Counted from the stretch's first letter, positions 46,792-58,910 are shown. The stretch is 64,000 nucleotides of DNA from Anagrus nilaparvatae (GCA_022575985.1 JAKSXM010000147.1:18386001-18450000), one strand, 5' to 3'. Translations and numbers: made by a program. Notes: generated by a model from the letters alone, not told the origin.

Positions 46792-47880
46792 TTTAGCTAT
46801 AGTAATTTATCTGTAAAAAACATAAATTAATTATAAACAAATTTTTGTATCCTAAAACATCACAATAGACAAAAGTAAAAAATTTTTGAATGTACGTATG
46901 TATTTTTAAAATTTCATCACGATGAACCGTTAATAGCAAAAGACGCGCGATAAGCGACAAAAAAGAGTATCAAATAGGAATACAAAATACAAGGCTCAGG
47001 ACAAGGCCATACCCCGTTACGAGCGACAGAAGGGTTACTTTTAGCGCTGCAAAAACTGATTCTTTTAAAAATTTTTATTTTTGATTTTTTCAAAAAAACG
47101 TTAATCGAAACCGTGGAATATGGTGGAATATGTGGAAAGTTTCTCCATTCGTTCTCCATTCGTTCCCGAAACGGCAAATTTGCTTTTATGCAAAAAGAGT
47201 AAAATTTTCTGAAATATCTCAAAAACAGTAAAGAATTTTGGGATGGAAAACATTTTCATACGACGATATTTCTTACGTCTCTTTATAAATTTTCAGCATT
47301 TAAAAAAAATATTTAGAGAGTTAAAACGGTTTTAGATAATCTATCGATTTTTTTTTTTAAGTCAACGCATATCCGGATCATAGGTAATTTATAATATGCA
47401 ATTTCTTGTGATTTATAATAGATTCTGAAATATCCTGGGTAAACCCTGGTCAAACTTGGTAAATCTTGTTACTATATAGGGGGGTCTTACTATAATATGT
47501 ATGTACTTTTTATTACGGACGTTATTTAATATTTATTGACTTGGCGGGAAATTTTAAATTTTAACTTTTGAAAACTGCTATTTTTTTATCTAGGGCTCCC
47601 AAAAAGCAGTGTCCCACCGACATTTTTTTTTGCCAAAAAATATAAGGTTTAAGGAAAATTTCAAGCCTGGTTAGAAGAATTTTCACTTATAGGTATTTGA
47701 GAAATCGACTTTTGAAAAAAAACAGTTTATCTTACGCTACTCAAAAATTTTTGACCCCGGCATCGGATAGCCAGGGAAATTTCCTATCCGGACTCAAAAG
47801 AAAAAAGTTTTTCATGCTAATGTAAGTTTTTTACAGCAATAATAAAAAAAATTATGACTCATTTTTCTTACTTTTTTTAC
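46792..47880. other. 5' noncoding region of the tnp2 transposon
   Basis: No open frame of credible coding character. A short palindromic GATAGCCAGGGAAATTTCCTATC lies at about 47766. Confidence 0.45.
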
Positions 47881-48003
47881 AAAAGTCTAAAACACAAAAA
47901 TGGCTGCCAAAAATCGAGTTTTCGCTCTGGGAGGCTAAAAATTGGGCTGGTGACTTATTTTTGGTAGTACTTTCAGAGTAACACTTTGGTGCAATTTTAA
48001 TTG

Positions 48004-48631
48004 TTTTATTATGCAATCTGCTGAATATTTCTTTATCGACTTAATCTAATGGTCAATTTATTGATTCTCTGTAGATCTATAAAATTCGTAAGACAATGTC
48101 AAATATTGATTTTTTAATTTATTATAAACTGTAAAAATAATTATAAATTTAAACAAAAAATGTTTAAACTAATGAAACATTACATATGTCTCACTTAATA
48201 TATAGAAAGCACCAAGAGACAATAATCAGTAATTGCATGCCGATGCGATATTTAATATTTTTTTTAAAGAAAAATTTTGAAAATAAAAATGGTTTATTAA
48301 AATTGTGGGAAATGATCCTTATTTGCAATCGACATCTTACTGTTCAGTTTTTGTGATTAAATATTATGAAATATGATCTGAGGGGGTTTGCGCGTTTCAG
48401 CACGTAGAGGGCTTGCCCCCTACTATAATAAAAAGTACATACATAAAACTTATAACCGGTTTGCGTAAACACAACCTAAATGCTTGGAAAATGTTTACTT
48501 AATACAAATGTTATACTCAACATTACAATACAGTTTTCTAATTTTATAATTTGTAATTATCACCTTACTAGCTGTTAACATTCTAAACCCAAACTATTTT
48601 GATTCCCTAAACCTGAATTATTTTAAGTCCC
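48004..48631. other. AT-rich spacer with short minisatellite at the end
   Basis: No gene. CCCTAAACCTGAATTATTTTAAGTCCCT at 48605-48632 has a close copy just beyond the other side of the next element (56011-56038), so the element sits in a small tandem repeat. Confidence 0.5.
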
Positions 48632-49284
48632 TTAAGAGGGCGCTTCTCAGACTTCTATTACCGGCAATATAGTGGGGAATCTAGAGAATATGGCCTTTTT
48701 TCCTTTCAAAGATTCTAAAGCGAGAAAGCATTAAATGAATATTTTTTTTGGCAAATATTGTTTATTTTTGCGAGTACTATTGCGGTATCGGCTTATTTTT
48801 TTGAGTTTTGTTAATTTTTTTGGAAAAATGAATCATTTTGAATCGGTAGTGAATAGTGCGAACACGGTAAGAAAACAGCTGACGCGCCTTGGCATATAGT
48901 ATAGTCCAGATGCTATATTCATCAATAATCAATATACAATTATGTTTTACAGTTTTTTTATATTTTCTGATAAATAAAAAAAGATTACTGAATAAAATAA
49001 ATCGTTGAATGTTTTAATAATTATGTGTTTGTTTTTATTTGTATTTCCCACACCTAATTTTTGTGATATGTTTTAATCTTATTATTGGTTTGTTTATGTG
49101 TTTGCTGGCTTATTTATTTTTGCAGTGTTTTGGATTTTGTTCTGCATTTGCTAAATCGTGGTTTATGAAACCAATAATAAAAAATCTAGTTGTTGAATTC
49201 TAAGGTTCCAATGCACAAAAAATAGTTAGCGTTATGGTGAGAAGCTTTGTGTTGATTGCGACAAAAGAGTATAAAATTATATAT

Positions 49285-49884
49285 TTATTGTTTCACAAAA
49301 AAAAAAATTTTCCATTTTTTTATCCCTAAATTTGAAATATATTTCAAAACATCATTTGTTGAATCGTATGTAGTATTCTTTTCTGTAATTGGGCCATTTG
49401 GATATTGTTTGTTGTCACTTTCAATATCGACAAACTCTGTTTCAAAATCCTGATCTTGATACCAAGCTGCACCAGTTAATGAACGATCAGGTTCTGAATT
49501 ATAAATTATAAAGCATGTTGACTTTTTTTTTACTTGCAGCAACAGATTTGACAGCATTGAATTTAATAGCTTTACATCATCAACTGGTGGCCAGTTATTA
49601 ACACAGGCAATACAGTTGCATTCAAAATTATACTATCTCAGTACACCTTCTCTATGTTCTTTTGAATTGTCTAATCCACCTGTTGAGCAATAATTAATAA
49701 GTTAAATGATAATGCTTAATCCATATTTTTTTGTGCGCAAAAGAAATGATGATCTATTAGCTATTGCTGATGTTAACTCTTCAGATTCTGTTAGTGCTGA
49801 TGCTGCGCTTTTAGAGTATTTATGTAAAATTTTTCTATGAACTCTCTCATTGCCTTTCTTGTTTAAAAATAAATCATTAGCCAT
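49285..49884 (-). pseudogene. SMYD-like fragment, left arm copy
   Basis: Minus-strand mirror of the right-arm copy. It reads through a 60-aa frame (49884-49702), a post-SET-like CXCX2C followed by VNNWP (Cys codons within 49603-49620), and an 85-90-aa frame ending at 49285. The in-frame TAG before the motif is shared with the other arm. Confidence 0.5.
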
Positions 49885-50199
49885 TTCTCTTTATAATTTT
49901 GAAGTAAATTCTTCCTTTTCAACATTGCTTGCTTTTGATAAAGCTGCTATATAAAGTATATGTTGCAAATAAGAAAACCCAGAAAAATAAACACTAAAGC
50001 GGACACCTTTGCATAAACCTGTAATTAATTTTATGGAAAAAAATATGTTTTTAGAAAGAAATTTTATGCAAGGGCTTCATATTTACCAAAAAAATCTTTG
50101 TCTGAATAAATAAACATCCACATGTGACTTTCTCTGTTTCTTACAACTACAGAAATTGAATATTTTTTTACTTTACTTTTTAAACTCTAAAAGCGCAGC

Positions 50200-50716
50200 A
50201 TCAGCACTAACAGAATCTGAAGAGTTAACATCAGCAATAGCTAATAGATCATCATTTCTTTTGCGCACAAAAAAATATGGATTAAGCATTATCGTTTAAC
50301 TTATTAATTATTGCTCAACAGGTGGATTAGACAATTCAAAAGAACATAGAGAAGGTGTACTGAGATAGTATAATTTTGAATGCAACTGTATTGCCTGTGT
50401 TAATAACTGGCCAACAGTTGATGATGTAAAGCTATTAAATTCAAAGCTGTCAAATCTGTTGCTGCAAGTAAAAAAAAAGTCAACATGCTTTATAATTTAT
50501 AATTCAGAACCTGATCGTTCATTAACTGGTGCAGCTTGGTATCAAGATCAGGATTTTGATACAGAGTTTGTCGATATTAAAAGTGACAACAAACAATATC
50601 CAAATGGCCCAATTACAGAAAAGAATACTACATACGATTCAACAAATGATGTTTTGAAATATATTTCAAATTTAGGAATAAAAAAATGGAAAATTTTTTT
50701 TTTTGTGAAACAATAA
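50200..50716 (+). pseudogene. SMYD-like (SET/post-SET) gene fragment, right arm copy
   Basis: From about 50324 a frame reads a CSTGG segment, then a KEHREGVLR segment, one TAG stop, and YNFECNC-IACVNNWP, in which the cysteines (codons 50381, 50387, 50396) form the CXCX2C post-SET zinc site. The combination with a preceding CSTGG and KEHRE stretch and a following NNWP resembles SMYD4-type lysine methyltransferases. The next 85 codons (50459-50716) are open but unrecognised. MYND and SET core domains are not visible, and the fragment is broken, so it makes no enzyme. Inference: part of a host gene or its retrocopy was captured by the palindrome before its arms were formed. Confidence 0.5.
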
Positions 50717-51345
50717 ATATATAATTTTATACTCTTTTGTCGCAATCAACACAAAGCTTCTCACCATAACGCTAACTATTTTTTGTGCATTGGAACCTTA
50801 GAATTCAACAACTAGATTTTTTATTATTCCCTGAGGAAACGATACTATAGAATCCAATAGAACGGTGTCCAATAGAATCCAATAGCCTATAGAATCCAAT
50901 AGAATGTATAAAAGTGGTGTTTATTCTCGTGTTGAGGTAGTATATGCGTGGAGTGAAAAAGAGATATTTTTTTTCGGACCTCTTTCTTCTCTCACGACTT
51001 TCGTATAAGAAATTCCAAAATGTTTTACTTATTTATCGTAAGAGATTTTAAAAGCTTAAAAAAAAATTTACAAAACAGATTTTGATATGGTAGAACTGTT
51101 TAGATTTTTACAAAAAAATTTTCTTTTAATTTTCGCATATTTTCTCAAATTTTTCGAATTTAATATTTAAAGATTTAAAAATTGATGGATCGATTGAATT
51201 TTCCCGAAACGTTTATTTAGAGCAAATTTTTGTAGTTAATTTTAATTCAGAAAATAAAGTTTCCGATTTTCTGAAATTTCCACAATTTTTAAATGTTTAA
51301 TTTATTTTTTAATTTTTAAATAATCCTTTAAAACCTATTTTTTAA

Positions 51346-52159
51346 ATTATACAAATTTTTTAATTTTCCAAAATTTTCATGATTGGCGGAGGGGGAATGA
51401 GTGGAATTGCGTTCTTTTGCTTCTCTGTTGAATCGCTGCACCTTGTAGTACTATTTCGTTGTACAATGTACATATGTATATGTATAACGTGGTAGGGGAT
51501 AGGTATTGTGTTTGTGTGGCTGTATATATTATGTAAGTGTTATACATGCGACTGCCTGTTGTTTTTTGAATATCATTTTATTTTATTTTTTTATGATTTC
51601 TTAGAACTTTTTTAAAGAGATACCGATACTATTTATCATGGTTTAAATATATTCTACAAGGTTATTATATATAGTATTTAATATATAGTATTTAATATAG
51701 TATTTAATATGTTAAATTTATTTTTTTTCTCCATATAATTATAAAATTATACCTCGATTTATACTTAAATAATTTATTTTCATAATCCATTTATTTTGAT
51801 TTTTTTGATTATAACTTATTCAATTAAACGATTGACATTTATAATTTATCTTGAAAAAGTTATTGAAAATTTAATTGTAAAAAAAAATCAGATATTTTTT
51901 ACTGACTTAACTCATTCACTGACATTCCTTATCTAGAATTAAATAAAACTACGTAAATAAGGCCTAAAATCATTTTTGTGCAGGGTTTTTCCGAATAACT
52001 AATGGCAGAAATCGATTTATCAAGGTTTCCATACATACCTGCTTTTCAGAATTTTTTTTCAAGCTTATATTTATGATTTTTAATCATTTTCTTGAAAAGC
52101 ACTAACGCTAGTTGAGAGCCGCCTAATGAGTTTGATTGGGCATAATTCAGGCTATTATA
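51346..52159. other. Interior of element C, no gene seen
   Basis: AT-rich sequence with a short TATTTAATATA tandem near 51665-51710. Nothing coding supported. Confidence 0.45.
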
Positions 52160-52965
52160 AATTTAGCCAAGTTATCGTCAATTTAAGATTGATTCGCTTG
52201 ATTTTCATCGTAAAGTAATAATTTTTTTTTTAAATCGATGCATTTTTCCCTGGCAATTCATTTCGTTATGAAAAAAAATCATTTTTATTGACCAAATTTA
52301 AATTTTTAGGTCAAAAGCCTTTGAAAACTGTAAGTAGCAAAATTTATTTAGTTTTTGACCTAAAAATTGAAATTTGGTCAATAAAAATGATTTCTTTCTT
52401 GACGAAATGAATACTCAGGGAAAAATTAATTGATTAAAAAAAAAAAATTATTATTTTACGATGAAAATCAAGCGAGTAATGCATATTATTGCTGAAATTT
52501 GTCTTAAAAATGATTGAAATTCAATATTGAAATATGCCTGTTTCTGAACTTAAAATATGCATCACTAGCTTGATTTTCATTGTAAAATAATAAATTTTTT
52601 TTTTAAATTAATAAATTTTTCCCTAAGTATTCATTTCTTTAAGAGAAAGAAATCATTTTTATTGGCCGAATTTCAATTTTTAGGTCAAAAAATTTGTGTT
52701 AAGTAAATTTTGCTACTTACAGTTTTCAAAGGCTTTTGAACTGAAAATTGAAATTTGGTACATAAAAATGATTTTTTTTCATAAAGAAATGAATTGCCAG
52801 GGAAAAATTAATCGATTAAAAAAAAAAAATTATTATTTAACGATGAAAATCAAGCGAGTAATGCATGTTTAAAGTTCGGAAACAGGCTTTACTCAATAAA
52901 ATTTCAATCTTTTTTAAGACGAATTTGAGCAAAATCTTAAATTGACGATAACTTGGCTAAATTTT
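52160..52965. mobile_element. Two-level palindrome with TTTTTCCCTGGC ends
   Basis: Outer pairing: AGTTATCGTCAATTTAA (about 52170) with TTAAATTGACGATAACT (about 52940). Inside are two further foldbacks, about 52180-52490 and 52555-52870, each with TGATTTTCATCGTAAA and TTTTTCCCTGGCAATTC. The TTTTTCCCTGG motif is shared with F1 at 16781. Confidence 0.65.
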
Positions 52966-53456
52966 ATCGGAAAAAGAAGTTTTTTTTTCTTCTGGAATGA
53001 TTTTTCCCTGGCAATCAGATTTTTTACCTATTTTTTAAAATTTTATTTACAAAAAAATTTATTATACATAAATATTTCAGTTAAAAGTATGCTTAAAAAT
53101 ACCCGGTGGCGGATAAAGCACTCTTAACACATCAAAATATATAGTATTTCAAGGGTGGATCTAGAAATTTTGTCGGGGGGGTCAATCCACGACTTTAGGG
53201 GATAGGGTCAGGCTACACGTATATTTTGACTAATAAAGAAGAATACGACATTTTATATGCTTTGTAAATAGAAGTTGTCGATTTCTTCGTTATAGCTAAA
53301 AATATTTTGTTATTTTTACACATAAAAAATTAAAACTATTGTGAAAAAGAGAGGATGAAGTCTAAAAGTTAGGAAAAATTAGTTCTGTTATTCATGCTTT
53401 TGAAATAAAAGTATTTTGGGTCTGATTTGAAGACTAACTTAAACCTTCAAATCATA

Positions 53457-53810
53457 CACTGTAAAAAGTAACTATAACAAAAAAATTAGAACATTCTCGA
53501 AAAAATTTGTAAATATTCGAAAAAAATAATTACTAAATTTGGTATATTAACAAAAAATTCGAGTATTCTCAATTTCGAAATTTTTCAAAAAATAGTTGCA
53601 AATTTATGAAAAATAGTTGTGAATTTACAACTTTTTTCGTAAATTCACCAAAAAAAATCGATAATTCTCAAATTGTTTGATAATAATATATACTAAATTT
53701 AGTATATTTACGATTTTTATCGAATATTTACAAAATTTTTTGAAAATTTACTAATTTTTTGAAAAATTTCTAGTTTTTTTGTAAATCTAAGAAAGTTACT
53801 TTTTACAGAG
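53457..53810. mobile_element. MITE with CACTGTAAAAAGTAAC ends
   Basis: CACTGTAAAAAGTAACT at the left and AGTTACTTTTTACAGAG at the right, with diverged internal inverted repeats such as TACTAAATTT. TA precedes the left end. CAC plus A-rich start fits mariner-type MITEs. Confidence 0.65.
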
Positions 53811-54229
53811 AAAACATTTAGAAATATAAACCGATATTCTATATATGCAATTACTTTTAATATTTGTGATTTTTAGTGTACTTATCTATAAAAAAGCTTT
53901 TTCAGGAAAAAAAATAGTATCCGATACTTTTTAATCATAATCTGATTAATATTTTTAACAAAATTAAAATATATCAATAAAATATAAAATTATTGTCGTA
54001 TTTCAAGAGTCAAAATAAGCGGCTTCTTTTATTTCGAAGTCAAAACGTTAATGTTTATAAATATTTTATTACATGTATCCTAATGCGATAATATGAATAA
54101 ATTAGTATACATTTTTCGCCATTAATATGAGTAATGTTAAAAATACTATATAAAAAAAAGAAAAATTGGTTTCTTTGTATAAATATAATTAATAAAAAAA
54201 GTACAAATCCATAATATAATATATTATGC

Positions 54230-54475
54230 TAAAATTTTTTGACAAATATAATTTTTCTGTACAGTAGCCACGAAAGCACGATTTCCTGGCCGCTACGCGG
54301 CCAAGGAAATCGAAATTTCTCGCTGCTGTCGCAGCAAAATTTTATACGGCCCTTGTCCATAAATAAAGAATGCCCCAAATCGCAGTTTACCATCCTCGGG
54401 TTCGCCTCGGAAGGTAATTTACGTGCGATTTGGGCCATTCTTTACTTTTCTGGACACGAGCCGTAAATATACTAT
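54230..54475. repeat. Hairpin-family copy
   Basis: Contains GCCCAAATCGCACGTAAATTACC, the CCGAGG hairpin and a second GC-rich hairpin, GGCCGCTACGCGGCC. It ends CGTAAATATACTATTTT, the family terminus. Confidence 0.7.
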
Positions 54476-54669
54476 TTTTCATCGTTTTGGAGGGTCAATT
54501 GCCCCATTGACCCCCCCTTGAATCCGCCCTTGTATGTAGACCAATTTTATCACCGTTTATATTTTCGAAATATTTAGAAAACAAAATAATTAAGAAAAAA
54601 TAAAATGGGCAATAACTTCAATAATCAAGTTAAAAAATTTTTTAATTATTTTTTAAATAATACAATAAA

Positions 54670-54737
54670 CACGACCAGGCTGCTTTGCTTGAAATTTATT
54701 TGTTGCTTGAATTTTCAAGCAAAGCAGCCTGGTCGTG
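54670..54737. repeat. Perfect 25-bp stem hairpin
   Basis: CACGACCAGGCTGCTTTGCTTGAAA is followed after about 18 bases by its exact complement. GC content is well above the surroundings. Confidence 0.85.
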
Positions 54738-54767
54738 AAGGATGCCTATAATTGGTGGAGGCCTATT

Positions 54768-54808
54768 GACGGCCGCCTCATGTACCTAATGGATAAGACG
54801 GCCCTGGT
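54768..54808. repeat. hAT-like terminal fragment
   Basis: CCTAATGGATAAGACGGCCCTGG reads in reverse as CCAGGGCCGTCTTATCC, the CAGGGCCG-type end common in hAT transposons. Only one end is seen. Confidence 0.45.
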
Positions 54809-55991
54809 ATCTAATTTCTAGAAATTTCTTATAATTTATTTCTCAATTTCACTGATTTCATTTTAAAAATAGTGAAAATTTTTGTCTCGTTATTTTTTCC
54901 ACCCAAAAATAATAGTAAATAAAGCCTTTACTCTCCCTCTGCCTCTCTCTATAATTTAAAAAATAGGTTTTAAAGGATTATTTAAAAATTAAAAAAAAAT
55001 TAAACATTTAAAAATTGTGGAAATTTTAGAAAATCGGAAAATTTATTTTCTGAATTAAAATTAACTACAGAAATTTGCTCTAAATAAACGTTTCGGGAAA
55101 ATTCAATCGATCCATCAATTTTTAAATCTTTAAATATTAAATTCGAAAAATTTGAGAAAATATGCGAAAATTAAAAGAAAATTTTTTTGTAAAAATCTAA
55201 ATAGTTCTACCATATCAAAATCTGTTTTGTAAATTTATTTTTAAGCTTTTAAAATCTCTTACGATGAATAAGTAAAACATTGAGAGAAGAAAGAGGTCCG
55301 AAAAAAAATATCTCTTTTTCACTCCACGCATATATACTACCTCAACACGAGAATAAACACCACTTTTATACATTCTATTGGATTCTATAGGCTATTGGAT
55401 TCTATTGGACACCGTTCTATTGGATTCTATAGTATCGTTTCCTCAGGGTTGGTTTCATAAACCACGATTTAGCAAATGCAGAACAAAATCCAAAACACTG
55501 CAAAAATAAATAAGCCAGCAAACACATAAACAAACCAATAATAAGATTAAAACATATCACAAAAATTAGGTGTGGGAAATACAAATAAAAACAAACACAT
55601 AATTATTAAAACATTCAACGATTTATTTTATTCAGTAATCTTTTTTTATTTATCAGAAAATATAAAAAAACTGTAAAACATAATTGTATATTGATTATTG
55701 ATGAATATAGCATCTGGACTATACTATATGCCAAGGCGCGTCAGCTGTTTTCTTACCGTGTACGCACTATTCACTACCGATTCAAAATGATTCATTTTTC
55801 CAAAAAAATTAACAAAACTCAAAAAAATAAGCCGATACCGCAATAGTACTCGCAAAAATAAACAATATTTGCCAAAAAAAATATTCATTTAATGCTTTCT
55901 CGCTTTAGAATCTTTGAAAGGAAAAAAGGCCATATTCTCTAGATTTCCCACTATATTGCCGGTAATAGAAGTCTGAGAAGCGCCTTCTTAA

Positions 55992-56399
55992 TCGATGTTA
56001 TTCCAAATCCCTAAACCTGAATTATCCCAAGTCCCTAAATCGATATATTATTCTAAGTCCATTAAATTTGTTTATTATTAGTATCAAATGAGTATATGAG
56101 CAATTATGTTCTTAGAAATTTTTGAAATTCTTGTATGCCTGATTTTTTGTTACTTACCTGAAATAAGTAATTAATATTTTTAATAAACGCAGTCTACACG
56201 TTGATTAACACTGCGCTCTGTAAGTATAATGCACATAAACTAGTATATACTGCATGAGGATATACTAACATAAACTTAGTATTATACATTATAAACTACA
56301 CTATACCAAATACAATTTTTTTGTGAAGTCCTATCTCCTTTGTGTGTCTATATTTCTCACTATATTTCTCCCATTAGATAGTTTCTCCAAATGGTTTCT
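55992..56399. other. AT-rich spacer with minisatellite remnant
   Basis: Begins with copies of CCCTAAACCTGAATTATCC-type units, then AT-rich sequence with short palindromes (TAGTATATAC). No gene. Confidence 0.5.
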
Positions 56400-56764
56400 T
56401 CCATTAAATTACCTTTAGCGGTACAATAATTTGCTGGAATAAATTTTTTTGTGCAAAACGTTTGTTAGTCGTTCGCTAGCCATTGCTAGGCTAATTATTT
56501 GTTAGCTATTTAATTAGTATATGAATAAATTAAGTAATAAAACATTTGCCACGTTAGCTGCATTATAAATTTTTATTTGTCGAAAATTATTAAATAATTG
56601 CTTTTTGGTTCTTGAAAAAAATTTTAATTGTTATATGGTCGTTAGCTAGTACAAAATTTATAATATTCAAATATTTTTTATAAATTTATTAAATTATATT
56701 TATTTGAATACCCCGCTAAAATATCTTATTAATTTTTAGCTTAGTAAATAGACCAATAAATTGG

Positions 56765-57260
56765 TTTTTCTATACTGTGGCCATAAAAGTAAAGTAGTGG
56801 TGATTTCTTGTCATTGACGCAGAAAAATTTTATTTAGATTGAGTCTTGGCTATAAAAAAAGGATGCCCTGAATCGCATTTTAATTTATATATACTTTGAG
56901 CCATTCTTTATTTTTATGGCCATGAGTCGTAATAATTATATAATTATATTACTATTTCAGCATTTGGGGATATTTGTTCCAATAATGTAAAAAATAAGAA
57001 TTTTTTTAAAAAAGTGAATAATTTGTATTTAATTTTTTGGTATTTCTGGAAAAATAATATTTAAATTAAAGTATATAAGTTATAAATATCTTGAAAATAG
57101 TATATTTATGGCTCGCGTCCAGAAAAGTAAAGCCCAAATTGCAATAAATTATCTTCCGAGCCAAAGCCGAAACTGCAATTTGGGGCATTCTATATTTATG
57201 GACAAGTGCCGTATAAAATTTTGTGCATCTGTGGCGAGAAAACACAGAAAATAAAATTTA
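56765..57260. repeat. Two decayed hairpin-family copies
   Basis: One copy at about 56770-56940 lacks the central hairpin. A second at about 57092-57255 starts AATAGTATATTTATGGCTCG and keeps CTTCCGAGCC...GCCGAAACTGC with the pairing weakened. Confidence 0.6.
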
Positions 57261-57339
57261 ATTATATTTAAATTTATTTATTTTACTTATAAAGAAATCC
57301 AAAATGATTAGAAATAACTTCAATTCAAATGCATTGCAA

Positions 57340-58130
57340 AAAAAAAAACACTGCCAAGTAATTGGCACTATAGTTTCTCATTAACAATAACAAAATATTC
57401 TTAATGGTAAATTTTACCTAGTAAAAACAATAATTCTAGATATTAGTACTTTCATAGAAAACAATTAAATACTACGTCCGAAAAGAAAAAAAAATATTGC
57501 TATTATTTTTATTTTTTTATTGAAAACATTAAAAAAAAAAAAATTCAAATTAATAAATTATAAGGCCTAAAAAACTCAATTGCGTCAAAAATTACAATTT
57601 CGGCAGCAATTTAAACAAATTTAAAAATTGGGCCTTTCGGGTCAAAAATTACCAATAGGTTAATTGACTGTTATAGTCAATACCGTTATGGTGAGAGAAT
57701 CAGTGATAAAAATACACGGTTTACGTCGTTTGAAAGGTGACACTTACACCAAAAAAAGTAGAATAACCAGAAGTGTTTTGGTTAATTTTTGAGGTTGCAG
57801 CGTTTTATCAAAAATTACTGAAAAACCCTGTTTTATAAGATTGAGCCAACATGTAAATTTGCGTTTTTAGCCCCAGAATTCCCTTGGGAATGAATGCAGG
57901 ACTGTTTTCATGTCTTTAAACATATCAAAGAATGTTTTCTAGTAAAAATTAGCTTTTTAAAACGCTTTGTGGCCTCTGTAAAAATTTGTATAGCTAAAAA
58001 CTCAAAATTCCCATGTTATTTAAATGGGAAACTTCAAGTGCTCGGCGGCACGGGTTAAAAAAATCGAAAATCAAAATCCTTGGAGCTGGGAGTTTTTATG
58101 ACTAAAATATTCGAAAAAAATGGGGGGAGC
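57340..58130. repeat. Rearranged dispersed repeat copies
   Basis: 57340-57900 matches segments of 24050-24570. 58005-58130 matches one arm of the 9249 foldback (CCCATGTTATTTAAATGGGAAA and CTTGGAGCTGGG). Confidence 0.6.
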
Positions 58131-58164
58131 CAAAAAATATCGAAAAATAAAAAATTAGACACAG

Positions 58165-58330
58165 TTTAATACATACGTACATACATACACATAAACACAT
58201 ACAGACTTTTTTTAAAACACGGTTTTTAGCTTTCTGGGGTCTCAAAACGTGCTTATATGCCAAAAAATAGAAAATCACAATTTCACCTATCACAATGGTT
58301 CCTCTATGAGGAACCAATAATAATGACGAA
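58165..58330. repeat. (ACAT)n tract and short hairpin
   Basis: An ACATACAT-type tract at 58167-58202 and the perfect 9-bp stem TGGTTCCTC-TAT-GAGGAACCA at about 58291-58311. Confidence 0.6.
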
Positions 58331-58910
58331 ATGAGAATATTTGTAACTCAATAAGAAGGAAAGGTTAAGGATATTTTTTAAATGTTTCAAAATTTTTGCA
58401 TTAGAAATTATTTTAGTCAATTTCAAAATTTTTTTTTAATATTATATAATATTGTAGGCAGTACGGTTCTTATAAGAGTCTTACTATGGCACCATTTTTT
58501 TCCAAATTTCTATTTACTTTTTCATTTTTTTATTGAATTAGAAATTTTTTTTGCGATTTATCAGAGTAGTAGTCTCTCATTCTTAATTTAATTTAGAAAA
58601 TTTTGGCATTAACACTTTTCTAATTTAATCAAAATTAAGGACATTCGTTAGTCAAAAAGCTTTTGAGTAAATTTTTTTCGACAAAAAATTTTTCTGGATA
58701 GATAAGAATTAAAATTTTTTTCAAGGCCCAAAAACAATTATTTAATAGTTTTCGAGAAAAAAAAAATTTATGCTGCAGCCACTATGACAAATGTTTTGTT
58801 TCTTAATTTATTAATAAACTAATTTACTAGACAGCAAATAATTAGCCTAGCAATGACTAGTTTACAACTAGAAAACGTTTTGCACATAAAATAAAATATT
58901 GTAACGCTTG

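Larger units (their letters stand above)
44425..48003 (-). mobile_element. DNA transposon with tnp2-like transposase
   Basis: Terminal inverted repeats of about 100 bp enclose one intact transposase gene. The left end (about 44430-44530) and the reverse complement of the right end (about 47890-47995) share ACCAAAAATAAGTCACCAGCCCAATTTT and nearby sequence. The ends do not show an obvious CACTA, and the exact limits and target duplication are not resolved. About 1.1 kb of noncoding 5' region lies between the gene and the right end. Confidence 0.75.
49175..50827. mobile_element. Palindrome B carrying gene fragments in both arms
   Basis: Arms 49175 to about 49820 and about 50185 to 50827 begin TAATAAAAAATCTAGTTGTTG. 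Each carries the same coding-like fragments (described separately). The spacer is about 365 bp. The arms differ at a few bases only. Confidence 0.75.
53149..54527. mobile_element. Element with CAAGGGYGGAT...GGGGGGGTCAAT ends
   Basis: The left end TCAAGGGTGGATCTAG...GGGGGGGTCAAT and the reverse complement of the right end CAAGGGCGGATTCAAGGGGGGGG are a short imperfect inverted repeat. The interior holds a small MITE (53457-53810) and a hairpin-family copy (54230-54475). No transposase. Confidence 0.55.
50829..55448. mobile_element. Palindromic element C, 4.6 kb
   Basis: Arms of about 510 bp (50829-51345 and 54948-55448) begin CCCTGAGGAAACGATAC, followed by several GAATCCAATAG repeats. The interior holds further nested elements at 52160-52965, 53149-54527 and 54670-54808. 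Confidence 0.75.
48636..55987. mobile_element. TTAA-flanked foldback split by two palindromes
   Basis: Arms of 539 bp each (48636-49174 and 55449-55987) begin GAGGGCGCTTCTCAGACTTC and GAAGGCGCTTCTCAG. TTAA occurs on each side (48632-48635, 55988-55991), the target of piggyBac-type transposons. The original element was a 1.08-kb foldback: its arms would meet at GAAACCAA/TTGGTTTC. Elements B and C are inserted exactly there. Confidence 0.78.
56400..58910. mobile_element. Inverted-repeat pair, arms about 250 bp
   Basis: 56440-56660 and 58680-58890 are diverged reverse complements (shared GTGCAAAACG, CATTGCTAGGCTAATTATTTG, AAAAAAATTTTAATT). The 2 kb between them are filled with other repeat copies. 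Probably an old foldback. Confidence 0.6.

Noticed and set aside
47497..48444. 20-bp inverted repeat TATGTATGTACTTTTTATTA as ends of a separate element
   Set aside because: It would straddle the right end of the tnp2 transposon, and no other terminal similarity or target duplication supports it.
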